This document shows positions 1 to 5,879 of a stretch of DNA of 7,440 bases, piece by piece. This DNA is from Alphaproteobacteria bacterium (GTDB lineage Bacteria > Pseudomonadota > Alphaproteobacteria > Rhizobiales > Beijerinckiaceae): the NCBI GenBank assembly GCA_009920595.1, contig RFZR01000075.1, positions 1 through 7,440 on the forward strand, in the 5' to 3' direction. The position numbers and the translations under genes were made by a program. Positions within the stretch are counted from its first letter, which is position 1. Each line of letters opens with the position of its first letter. The notes below the pieces were generated by a model that did not search any database, had not been told where the DNA came from, and saw only the letters and a program-made list of their open reading frames with translations.

Positions 1-524
1 AGAAATGCCACTTGTCGCTGAGCTGCCATGCGCGCGATGGAGGCGCCAAGCGCTTCGGATTTCACTTGTCCGCCGGCAAACATTTCAGCAAGCCATCCGG
101 CTTCGAGAATCGGCGGCGGTGCGATGACAAGAATGTTAGGAAGAGGCCGTCCACGCATCGGTGTCGCGCGAACAAGATCAACCAGCGTGCCGATGCTCGA
201 GGCGATATCAAAGGCGCTCACACCATGGCGAAACTTTAGATCATTAGTGCCAAGCGAAATAATCACGAGATCAAGTGGCCAATGACTTTCAAGGATGGCC
301 CGTAAATGCGTGCGTCCATTTTTATGTGCACCCTCAACCGGATCATCATGAACCGTTGTGCGACCCGGATGGCCCTCTTCGACAATTTCAAAACCGGCTC
401 CGAGCGCTGCGCGCAGGACACCAGGCCATCTTGTTTCCGCATCAAAACGCACAACATCATTATCATCCCGCATTGGCGCAGTGCCATGCGTGTTTGAATC
501 ACCATAACAAAGAATCCGCTTCAT
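1..524 (-). CDS. SGNH/GDSL arylesterase-type hydrolase, 3' end outside window
   Basis: Reading leftward from an ATG at 524-522, the frame stays open to the window edge (174 codons). It is probably a cytoplasmic ester hydrolase or acyltransferase, since no signal peptide is visible. The start MKRILCYGDSN carries the block I GDS motif with the presumed nucleophile Ser10. 'EEGHPGRTTVHDDP' (about residues 49-62) fits block II, and 'LVIISLGTND' (86-95) carries the block III GTND motif whose Asn forms the oxyanion hole. 'LVIAPPPI' (132-139) is also typical. The pattern resembles the arylesterase/acyltransferase subgroup that includes Mycobacterium smegmatis MsAcT (about 216 residues, from memory), so roughly 40 residues, including the catalytic Asp-x-x-His, should lie beyond the left edge. 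A purine-rich AAAGGG lies shortly before the ATG. The gene follows frcK on the same strand after 101 bases, so cotranscription is possible. The family call is firm; the natural substrate is unknown. Confidence 0.88.
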   Translation of the reverse strand, partial: MKRILCYGDSNTHGTAPMRDDNDVVRFDAETRWPGVLRAALGAGFEIVEEGHPGRTTVHDDPVEGAHKNGRTHLRAILESHWPLDLVIISLGTNDLKFRHGVSAFDIASSIGTLVDLVRATPMRGRPLPNILVIAPPPILEAGWLAEMFAGGQVKSEALGASIARMAAQRQVAF

Positions 525-576
525 CTTTACGCCCTTTCTTTGCGCTTGATCTTTAGCCTCAATGGCGATGCTACGA

Positions 577-592
577 CAGGATTATGATCCTG
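577..592. repeat. Short inverted repeat between frcK and the hydrolase gene
   Basis: CAGGAT-TATG-ATCCTG is a perfect 6-base inverted repeat with a 4-base loop in the 101-base gap between the frcK stop and the hydrolase start. No T-run follows it on either strand, so it is not a convincing intrinsic terminator. It could be a weak pause or processing hairpin, or chance. Confidence 0.3.
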
Positions 593-625
593 ACCACCAT
601 TTTACCAAAGCACCCACTCGAGGTG

Positions 626-1264
626 TCACTCAGAAAAGGTCAAATCCGCAGCCACACTCTCGTCCAAAATCACATGGGCATTGGCAAGATCATTACCGCG
701 CGCTTTGGCACAAGCCTCTTCGTAAGCATAACCATGATCAAGCCAGCGCTGAATCAAACGCGTTTCGATGATATCAAGCGGTGGTCGAAGCATCACTGTA
801 AAGTCGAAAAGCGGGCGTAACTCCCGCCATATTGGACGATCAAGCAACAGATAATTGCCTTCAATAACCAAGAGGCGATGATGGGGCTGAATCATCCGCG
901 CAGACGCACGAGACAAATCCATTGATCGATCAAAGACGGGGATGGCGACTGGCGCGTCGGAGCTTTTCAATCGCTGCAGCATCGCGAGAAAGCCTGAGGC
1001 ATCGAAAGTTTCAGGCGCCCCTTTTCGTGCGCGTAAAGCCAAAGCATCGAGGATGTGGTTGTCATAATGAAAGCCATCCATCGGCACGGCTTCTGAGGGC
1101 TGGCCCGCAAGACGTTCATTCAATAAATCGACCAAAACATCGGCGAGCGTTGATTTGCCAGCGCCCGGCGGGCCCGCAATGGCAATCAGCGATCGCCTTG
1201 AACCAGTAAGATATCGATCAAGCTTTGAACTTATCTTTGCGGCGCACTCGTGAAGCGAACGCAT
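626..1264 (-). CDS. frcK: FrcK-like P-loop sugar/nucleoside kinase
   Basis: This 212-residue cytoplasmic protein belongs to the P-loop kinase group related to uridine kinase, phosphoribulokinase and pantothenate kinase. Walker A is GPPGAGKST (residues 31-39). 'PMDGFHYDN' (61-69) is the MDGFH motif whose Asp is the likely catalytic base. 'RKGAPETFD' (80-88) is the typical substrate-side motif, and 'VIEGNYLLLD' (133-142) resembles the Walker B-like strand of the group. By analogy with FrcK of rhizobial frc operons it is presumed to phosphorylate the imported sugar or a derivative, but this family is not the PfkB or ROK fructokinase family and its substrate cannot be read from sequence. It is the fourth gene of the operon and starts 6 bases after the frcA stop. 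No strong ribosome binding site precedes the ATG; GGTGG lies about 12 bases upstream, so translation may be coupled to frcA. Length is normal for the family. Confidence 0.85.
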   Translation of the reverse strand: MRSLHECAAKISSKLDRYLTGSRRSLIAIAGPPGAGKSTLADVLVDLLNERLAGQPSEAVPMDGFHYDNHILDALALRARKGAPETFDASGFLAMLQRLKSSDAPVAIPVFDRSMDLSRASARMIQPHHRLLVIEGNYLLLDRPIWRELRPLFDFTVMLRPPLDIIETRLIQRWLDHGYAYEEACAKARGNDLANAHVILDESVAADLTFSE

Positions 1265-1270
1265 CAGAGA

Positions 1271-2053
1271 TTAGGCCACCATCGCTTCAGGTGGCGGCTC
1301 TTTTGCGCCGGTCATGATCGCCACAGCGTCAGACATCGAGATTTTTTTCGGGTCAACGACAGCGTGACGTTTGCCAAGACGATGAATGTGAATGCGGTCC
1401 GAGACCTCAAACACATGCGGCATATTATGCGAAATCAGAACAATCGGCAGGCCGCGGCTTTTCAAGAGCTTCATAAGTTCGAGCACACGACGACTTTCTT
1501 TCACACCGAGAGCCGCAGTCGGCTCGTCCATAATGACAACCTTGGAACCAAACGCCGCTGCACGCGCCACTGCAACACCCTGACGTTGGCCACCAGACAA
1601 TGTTTCAACGGCCTGTCCGATATTTTGGATTGTCATCAATCCAAGTTCGGACAATTTGTTGCGAGCAAAATTCTGCATGCCTTTTTGATCAAGCGTACGA
1701 AACAATTTTCCAAAGATACCTGGCTTACGCAATTCGCGGCCCATGAAAAGATTATCAACAATCGACAAGGCTGGTGACAAAGCAAGGTTTTGGAACACGG
1801 TTTCAATGCCGGCATTTCGCGCTTCAATTGGCGAGCGGAAATTCACGACCTGACCATCAAGACGGATCTCCCCTTCATCAGGAGCGACGGCACCAACAAG
1901 CGCTTTGATCAAGGTTGATTTCCCTGCGCCATTATCGCCAATGACACCAAGAATTTCTCCGGGGTAAAGATCAAAATCGGCGCCATCTAGCGCAACGACG
2001 CGGCCATAACGTTTGTTGAGACCGCGTGCGGTGAGGATCGGTTCGCGTTTCAT
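1271..2053 (-). CDS. frcA: Fructose-type sugar ABC importer, ATP-binding protein FrcA
   Basis: This is a 260-residue ABC ATPase that powers import through FrcC at the inner membrane. All nucleotide-binding motifs are present: Walker A GDNGAGKST (39-47), Q-loop Gln88 in 'TVFQN', signature LSGGQ (152-156), Walker B VVIMDEP (172-178) and H-loop His209 in 'LISHN'. It has one ABC domain, as in the FrcA class, whereas RbsA, AraG and MglA carry two. Stretches such as 'QAVETLSGGQRQGVAVARAAAFGSKVVIMDEPTAALGVKESRRVLEL' (written here as key motifs LSGGQ, MDEPTAALGVKE) closely match rhizobial FrcA as I recall it. The start chosen is the ATG at 2053-2051 (MKREPILTARG). It overlaps the frcC stop in a TGATG junction, which implies translational coupling. 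An in-frame ATG 8 codons upstream lies inside frcC and is less likely. The TAA stop at 1273-1271 is 6 bases before frcK. Confidence 0.93.
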   Translation of the reverse strand: MKREPILTARGLNKRYGRVVALDGADFDLYPGEILGVIGDNGAGKSTLIKALVGAVAPDEGEIRLDGQVVNFRSPIEARNAGIETVFQNLALSPALSIVDNLFMGRELRKPGIFGKLFRTLDQKGMQNFARNKLSELGLMTIQNIGQAVETLSGGQRQGVAVARAAAFGSKVVIMDEPTAALGVKESRRVLELMKLLKSRGLPIVLISHNMPHVFEVSDRIHIHRLGKRHAVVDPKKISMSDAVAIMTGAKEPPPEAMVA

Positions 2054-3114
2054 CAGCCCGACACCTTTCTGATCCATTGATCAACAGCAACAGCGCCGAT
2101 GATGAAGGCGCCGGTGAGCAACACTTTCCATTGCGGATCGGCACCCATCATATTGAGCCCCATCGACATAACACCAACGATGAGAGTTCCAAAAAATGTT
2201 CCGAGAATCGAACCGCGCCCACCAAAGAGTGAAATGCCACCAATCACGGCTGCAGTAATCGATTGCAGATTGAAATCGGTTAAGGCTGATGAGGGTGAAA
2301 TCGATCCATTACGACCAATCGATACCCAAGCCGCAATTGCAGCGATGGTTCCGGCAACCGTATAGACTTGAATGAGCAGGCGCTTTGTTCGAATACCCGA
2401 CAATTCAGCGGCATCCGGATCATCGCCGACAGCATAAACGTGGCGGCCCCACGCCGTGTGCTGCAATACATACCAGAAGCCGATCACGATCATGACCATC
2501 AACACAACGCCATAAGTGAAGACAGCGCCGCCAATTTTGAATGAGCCCGCGAACCATTGCAGTACGGGCGCTTTTTCGGAAATGTCCGCGTCACGCAAAG
2601 TTTGATTGGCCGAATAAATAAAATTCGTCGCCATCACGATATACCATGACCCCAAGGTCACGATGAAAGGCGGAAGCCGCACGATGGCAACAAGAAACCC
2701 GTTCAACAATCCGCAGAGCGATCCAACAACAGCGCCGAGCAGAATTGATACAGAAACTGGCAACCCATAAGTGAGGGCAAAATTGCCCATCATGACCGCT
2801 GAAAACACCATCGCCACACCGATCGACAAATCAATGCCGGCGGTGATGATCACCAAAGTTTGCGCAACGCCCAAAATACCGACAACGGCGATCTGTTGAA
2901 GAATAAGAGTCAGCGTATAGGTCGAGAAAAATTTCGGGCCAATTGACACCGCAAAAAAGGCGATGAGCAAGACGAGAACGATCAGCGGAACGGCTGCCGG
3001 CGTTGAATGCAAAAAGTGCTGAATGCGGCGTAACGCGCCATGATCTTCGTGAAACGACGCCACTGAGGTGTCACTGTCCTCGAGTACTTTTTCGAAATCC
3101 TGCGCAGCACTCAT
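2053..3114 (-). CDS. frcC: Fructose-type sugar ABC importer, permease FrcC
   Basis: This is a 353-residue inner-membrane permease of the ribose/galactose/fructose class (BPD_transp_2), which forms the sugar channel with FrcA. A charged cytoplasmic N-terminus (1-39) precedes about eight to ten hydrophobic segments starting with residues 42-59. Hallmarks are 'TAGIDLSIG' (91-99), the family's GGIDLSVG-like motif, and 'GRHVYAVGDDPDAAELSGI' (223-241), the cytoplasmic loop that contacts the ATPase. 'AVIGGISLFGGRG' (289-301) is another family signature. The ATG at 3114 is chosen because GGGAG lies 7 bases upstream and residues MSAAQDFEKV begin a typical N-terminus. A longer reading from an ATG at 3195 would add 27 residues, run through the intergenic hairpin and lack a good ribosome site, so it is rejected. 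The stop overlaps the frcA start by one base. Confidence 0.92.
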   Translation of the reverse strand: MSAAQDFEKVLEDSDTSVASFHEDHGALRRIQHFLHSTPAAVPLIVLVLLIAFFAVSIGPKFFSTYTLTLILQQIAVVGILGVAQTLVIITAGIDLSIGVAMVFSAVMMGNFALTYGLPVSVSILLGAVVGSLCGLLNGFLVAIVRLPPFIVTLGSWYIVMATNFIYSANQTLRDADISEKAPVLQWFAGSFKIGGAVFTYGVVLMVMIVIGFWYVLQHTAWGRHVYAVGDDPDAAELSGIRTKRLLIQVYTVAGTIAAIAAWVSIGRNGSISPSSALTDFNLQSITAAVIGGISLFGGRGSILGTFFGTLIVGVMSMGLNMMGADPQWKVLLTGAFIIGAVAVDQWIRKVSG

Positions 3115-3121
3115 GCATCGA

Positions 3122-3126
3122 CTCCC
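3122..3126 (-). promoter_or_regulatory. frcC ribosome binding site
   Basis: On the minus strand this reads GGGAG, 7 bases before the ATG at 3114-3112. It decides the frcC start in favour of the shorter 353-residue protein over the 380-residue upstream alternative. Confidence 0.7.
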
Positions 3127-3166
3127 GGATGGGCCACTTAGCGGGCACTCATTCTGTCTTCTGTCA

Positions 3167-3192
3167 GAAAGGCGGCCCGAAGGCCGCCTTTC
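3167..3192 (-). terminator. UUCG-capped hairpin between frcB and frcC (attenuator or mRNA stabiliser)
   Basis: On the minus strand the sequence reads GAAAGGCGGCC-TTCG-GGCCGCCTTTC: an 11-base perfect stem closed by a C(UUCG)G tetraloop, an exceptionally stable cap. It begins 27 bases after the frcB stop. Only a short TTTC follows, not a long U-run, so it is at most a partial terminator. Read-through would still supply frcC, frcA and frcK. Family knowledge of binding-protein operons (more binding protein than permease) suggests it either attenuates downstream transcription or protects the 3' end of the frcB message. That role is inferred; the structure is seen directly. Confidence 0.75.
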
Positions 3193-3219
3193 CAATGTTC
3201 ACCTAAATGGCAAAAGGGA

Positions 3220-4245
3220 TCAACCCCAGCACTTCGCGGTGCCTTCCTTCGTGTCGATCGAAGGAACGCCCTTAGCCGGCTTGTCGGTCACAAGGTTTAC
3301 GCCCGTGTCGAAGAAATTCTTGCCTTCTGTGTTCTTCGGCTTTTCTTTCTTCTCAGCCCAGTTCTTAATGGCTTCGATACCGAGTGACGCCATCAACAGC
3401 GGATATTGCTGCGATGTCGCACCGATTTGGCCGTCCTTCACGGACTTCACGCCTGGGCAACCACCGTCAACCGAAACAATCAACACGTCTTTTTCTTTGC
3501 CGACAGCCTTCAACGCCTGATAAGCGCCAACAGCAGCTGGTTCATTGATTGTGTGGATCACGTTGATGTTCGGATCCTTCTGGAGAAGGTTTTCCATCGC
3601 CTTACGGCCACCTTCTTCGTTACCATTGGTCACGTCGTGGCCAACGATGCGCGGATCATTTTCGTCACCGATCTTGTTCGGATCCTTGGGGTCGATGCCA
3701 AAGCCGATCATGAAACCCTGGTCGCGCAAAACGTCAACGGTTGGCTGTGACGGAACGAGATCAAGGAAGCCGATCTTAGCAGTCTTCGCCTTGTCGCCGA
3801 GTGTGGCAGCAGCCCATTGACCGATGAGCTTACCAGCAACGAGGTTGTCGGTTGCGAAGGTCGAGTCAGCCGCATCGATCGGATCGAGCGGTGTATCGAG
3901 CGCGATCACAACGAGGCCAGCGTCACGAGCCTTCTTCACGGAAGGAACAATGCCCTTCGTGTCGGAAGCGGCAATCAGAATGCCCTTCGCGCCATCAGCA
4001 ATGCATGACTCAATTGCAGCCACCTGGCTTTCGCTATCGCCGTCGACCTTACCGGCATAAGTCTTGAGCGAAACGCCCAATTCCTTGGCCTTGGCTGTCG
4101 CACCTTCCTTCATCTTCACGAAGAAGGGATTGGTATCGGTCTTGGTGATCAAGCAGGCCGAAATGCCGGCCGCCTGGGCCGGAGCGGCCATCATGACGCC
4201 CAAAGCAGCGGCGCCAAGCAAAGATGTAATCAGGGTCTTTTTCAT
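3220..4245 (-). CDS. frcB: Fructose-type sugar ABC importer, periplasmic binding protein FrcB
   Basis: This 341-residue exported protein of the periplasmic-binding-protein type 1 fold (Peripla_BP_4, like RbsB) captures sugar and delivers it to FrcC. A Sec signal peptide covers residues 1 to about 25: MKK, then a hydrophobic stretch, then APAQA, a good AxA cleavage site. The mature part opens with 'ISACLITKTDTNPFF' (28-42), the usual ligand-contacting first strand and loop. 'VVIALDTP' (112-119) and 'VSVDGG' (257-262) hold binding-site Asp residues typical of the family. 'TINEPAAVGAYQALKAVG' (232-249) is the familiar hinge-region motif. Cys31, Cys81, Cys263 and Cys339 may form disulfides. It closely resembles rhizobial FrcB as recalled; specificity for fructose over ribose or mannose is inferred. 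It is the first gene of the operon, with GGGAGG 8 bases before the ATG. Confidence 0.92.
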   Translation of the reverse strand: MKKTLITSLLGAAALGVMMAAPAQAAGISACLITKTDTNPFFVKMKEGATAKAKELGVSLKTYAGKVDGDSESQVAAIESCIADGAKGILIAASDTKGIVPSVKKARDAGLVVIALDTPLDPIDAADSTFATDNLVAGKLIGQWAAATLGDKAKTAKIGFLDLVPSQPTVDVLRDQGFMIGFGIDPKDPNKIGDENDPRIVGHDVTNGNEEGGRKAMENLLQKDPNINVIHTINEPAAVGAYQALKAVGKEKDVLIVSVDGGCPGVKSVKDGQIGATSQQYPLLMASLGIEAIKNWAEKKEKPKNTEGKNFFDTGVNLVTDKPAKGVPSIDTKEGTAKCWG

Positions 4246-4253
4246 TAGAAATG

Positions 4254-4259
4254 CCTCCC
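4254..4259 (-). promoter_or_regulatory. Strong frcB ribosome binding site
   Basis: On the minus strand this reads GGGAGG, 8 bases before the frcB ATG at 4245-4243. It is the strongest Shine-Dalgarno sequence in the window, which fits the high level of binding protein such operons usually need. Confidence 0.8.
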
Positions 4260-4353
4260 ATTAGGATTCAGGCTCGAGTTTATCCCTAAGCCCACGACGA
4301 GACTTGGACCCCCCATGCGCCAAGCACAGGTTCCCCTTCTCGACCCCAAGGCA

Positions 4354-4374
4354 ACAAGGATTTCGATCCCTTGT
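4354..4374. repeat. Second dyad beside the operator candidate
   Basis: ACAAGG and CCTTGT form perfect 6-base inverted arms around 9 bases; an inner GGAT-TTCG-ATCC gives an alternative small hairpin. The right arm overlaps the candidate -35 TTGACA of frcB. It could be a second regulator site or a structure at the start of the frcB transcript; its function is not established. Confidence 0.35.
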
Positions 4375-4375
4375 C

Positions 4376-4404
4376 AATAACTAAATCAACTTGATTTACT
4401 TATT
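4376..4404. promoter_or_regulatory. 29-base palindrome, candidate FrcR operator
   Basis: The half-sites AATAAcTAAATCAA and TTGATTTAcTTATT flank a central C at 4390. Fourteen positions face each other and thirteen pair; the only mismatch is C4381/C4399. Length, A/T-rich ends and AATAA...TTATT borders resemble known ROK-repressor operators such as those of Mlc and NagC. It lies between the divergent genes and touches the candidate -35 of frcB and the weak candidate promoter of frcR, so one dimer could control both directions, including autoregulation. The symmetry is seen directly; binding by FrcR is inferred. Confidence 0.65.
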
Positions 4405-4456
4405 AAGTTTTGCTTGCTTGAGGGTCAGAATAGAGGCGGAAGCCTGTGTAAACTGT

Positions 4457-4461
4457 GGGAG
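4457..4461 (+). promoter_or_regulatory. frcR ribosome binding site
   Basis: GGGAG lies 6 bases before the GTG at 4468-4470. It favours that GTG over the in-frame TTG at 4414, which has no comparable site upstream. Confidence 0.6.
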
Positions 4462-4467
4462 CGAGGC

Positions 4468-5697
4468 GTGACCCTAGCGACAGATGGGGCGGATGAACAA
4501 AGTTTCCGCACCGTAGCGAGCGGGCGAGGATCGAAGCAATCTGACATTCGCGCACATAATGAGCGGCTCGTTCTCTCCCTGCTTCGCCGCCGCAGCGGCC
4601 TCACAAAGGCTGACATCGCGCGGCTAACGGGGCTCTCAGCGCAAGCCGTGTCGGTCATTATGCGAAAGCTTGAGGACGATGGATTACTCGGTCGCGGTTC
4701 AATTGTCCGCGGTCGCATTGGCCAACCCTCAACACCGATGGCTCTCAAACCGGATGGAGCTTTTTCAATTGGCGTCAAAATCGGCCGTCGAAGTGTGGAA
4801 ATGGTTTTGATTGATTTTGTTGGCACCGTTCACGACGTGATCCGAGAAACCTATCGATGGCCGATGCCGGCTGCTGTGACCCGCTTCATCAAAGAGGGTG
4901 TGGCGACGATAACTAACAAATTCACGGACCGGGAGAAGAGTCGCATCACAGGTGTGGGCATAGCATCACCTTTCGAACTCTGGTTATGGGAAGAAGGGAT
5001 CGGCGCACCGCAGGGCGCGATGGATGAATGGCGGACAACCGATCTTTTAAAAGACCTACAGGACCACATCCCTTTCCCGCTCTATCTTCAGAATGATGCG
5101 ACATCGGCTTGCGGTGCGGAATTTGTGTTCGGGCGCGGACAAGAGTTTCAAAGCTATCTTTATCTCTTCATCGGCTTTTTCATCGGTGGTGGCGTGGTGC
5201 TTAACGGATCGCTCCTTTCCGGAACAACCGGCAATGCGGGAGCCATTGGTTCTTTTCCCTTACGTGGCCAAAACGGCCACATTCATCAATTGATTGATGT
5301 TGCGTCGGCTTCAACGCTTGAGACGCACTTACAACGGAACAACATCGATCCCTCGCCATTGTGGAATCTTACAGAAGGGTGGTCCGTTTTTCCTGAAGCC
5401 GTTGATCAATGGATCAACACCATTACGCCACCGATTGCAGAAGCCATTGTGGGCGCCTGTTCTATCATCGATTTTCCGGCAGTTATTATTGACGGTGGTT
5501 TTCCACCTGACATCCGCAAGCGCATAGTTGAAAAGACAAATAGCGAGATCGATCTGCTCAACACAAAAGGGATTGTCCGCCCCAAAATCATTGAGGGTGT
5601 CGTCGGTGCGCAAGCACGTGCCATCGGAGGTGCGTGCCTGCCATATTTTGACAAATATATTCTCACTTCGACCCAATTTGCCATAGAACTCGCCTGA
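4468..5697 (+). CDS. frcR: ROK-family transcriptional regulator FrcR
   Basis: This 409-residue (from GTG 4468) DNA-binding regulator probably controls the divergent frcBCAK operon. An N-terminal winged helix-turn-helix (about 31-90) contains 'SGLTKADIARLTGLSAQAVSVIMRKLEDDGLL', with 'LTKADIARLTGLS' and 'QAVSVIMRKLED' as the two key helices. A ROK actin-like domain follows: 'FSIGVKIGRRSVEMVLIDFVG' (phosphate-1-like), 'LQNDATSACGAEF' with the conserved Asn-Asp pair (209-210), 'FFIGGGVVLNGSLLSGTTGNAGAIG', and 'IIDGGFP' plus 'GAQARAIGGA' near the end. Two features are unusual. The ExGH motif of typical ROK proteins reads AxGS (259-262), and the CxCGxxGC zinc cluster is absent. It is therefore unlikely to be a sugar kinase and may sense its ligand differently. 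Start choice: GTG with GGGAG 6 bases upstream; a TTG at 4414 would add 18 residues. Upstream location and opposite orientation to frcB support the regulator assignment; frcR is by context. Confidence 0.85.
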   Translation: MTLATDGADEQSFRTVASGRGSKQSDIRAHNERLVLSLLRRRSGLTKADIARLTGLSAQAVSVIMRKLEDDGLLGRGSIVRGRIGQPSTPMALKPDGAFSIGVKIGRRSVEMVLIDFVGTVHDVIRETYRWPMPAAVTRFIKEGVATITNKFTDREKSRITGVGIASPFELWLWEEGIGAPQGAMDEWRTTDLLKDLQDHIPFPLYLQNDATSACGAEFVFGRGQEFQSYLYLFIGFFIGGGVVLNGSLLSGTTGNAGAIGSFPLRGQNGHIHQLIDVASASTLETHLQRNNIDPSPLWNLTEGWSVFPEAVDQWINTITPPIAEAIVGACSIIDFPAVIIDGGFPPDIRKRIVEKTNSEIDLLNTKGIVRPKIIEGVVGAQARAIGGACLPYFDKYILTSTQFAIELA

Positions 5698-5879
5698 AGC
5701 GTAAAGTCTATAAAATTATCGAGATCCTCTTTTCCGCAAATGTTTTTCGAACCGCCGTAGCGCTGAAGACAAACTAATTGTATTAATCAAAGATCATCGC
5801 TTGCCTTGTACATCTGCGAACAAATTTTAAGATCATTGAATGATCAACGAAGCGCGAAGAACCGAAGATTGATAGTGGC
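5698..5879. other. A/T-rich spacer between frcR and the flavoprotein gene
   Basis: This 182-base gap has no plausible gene and no clear intrinsic terminator for frcR. A weak promoter-like pair, TTGCCT (5801-5806) with TTTTAA (5825-5830, 18-base spacing), lies just before a short palindrome. The call is tentative. Confidence 0.35.
5831..5845. repeat. 15-base palindrome upstream of the flavoprotein gene
   Basis: GATCATT-G-AATGATC is perfectly symmetric around G5838 and ends 34 bases before the ATG at 5880. Its position directly after a weak -10-like TTTTAA would suit an operator. It could equally be chance in an A/T-rich gap. Confidence 0.35.

Larger units (their letters stand above)
4246..4467. 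promoter_or_regulatory. Divergent control region between frcB and frcR
   Basis: This 222-base intergenic region must hold promoters for the leftward frcBCAK operon and the rightward frcR gene. On the minus strand a consensus TTGACA lies at 4377-4372 and could be the frcB -35 box, but no convincing -10 lies 16-18 bases further on. On the plus strand TTGTCA (4371-4376) with ATTTAC (4394-4399, 17-base spacing) is a weak promoter candidate for frcR that runs into the palindrome at 4376-4404. If the minus-strand TTGACA is used, the frcB leader would be roughly 90-100 bases long. No open reading frame in this gap looks real. Confidence 0.5.

Noticed and set aside
577..592. Intrinsic terminator after frcK
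   Set aside because: The stem is only 6 base pairs and no T-run follows on the minus strand, so termination there is not supported.
1250..1777. Plus-strand 175-codon open frame opposite frcA
   Set aside because: It is antisense to a clear ABC ATPase, has no recognisable domain and is rich in His, Arg and Asn runs typical of shadow frames.
3115..3195. Longer frcC reading from an upstream ATG (380 residues)
   Set aside because: The extra 27 residues run through the intergenic hairpin, look unlike a permease N-terminus and lack a ribosome site, whereas the ATG at 3114 has GGGAG 7 bases upstream.
4414..4467. Longer frcR reading from TTG at 4414
   Set aside because: No ribosome site precedes it and the added residues match no known ROK N-terminus; GTG 4468 has GGGAG at good spacing.
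4425..4826. Minus-strand 133-codon open frame opposite frcR
   Set aside because: It is antisense to the helix-turn-helix part of frcR, and its Ser/Arg/Pro-rich composition looks like a shadow frame.
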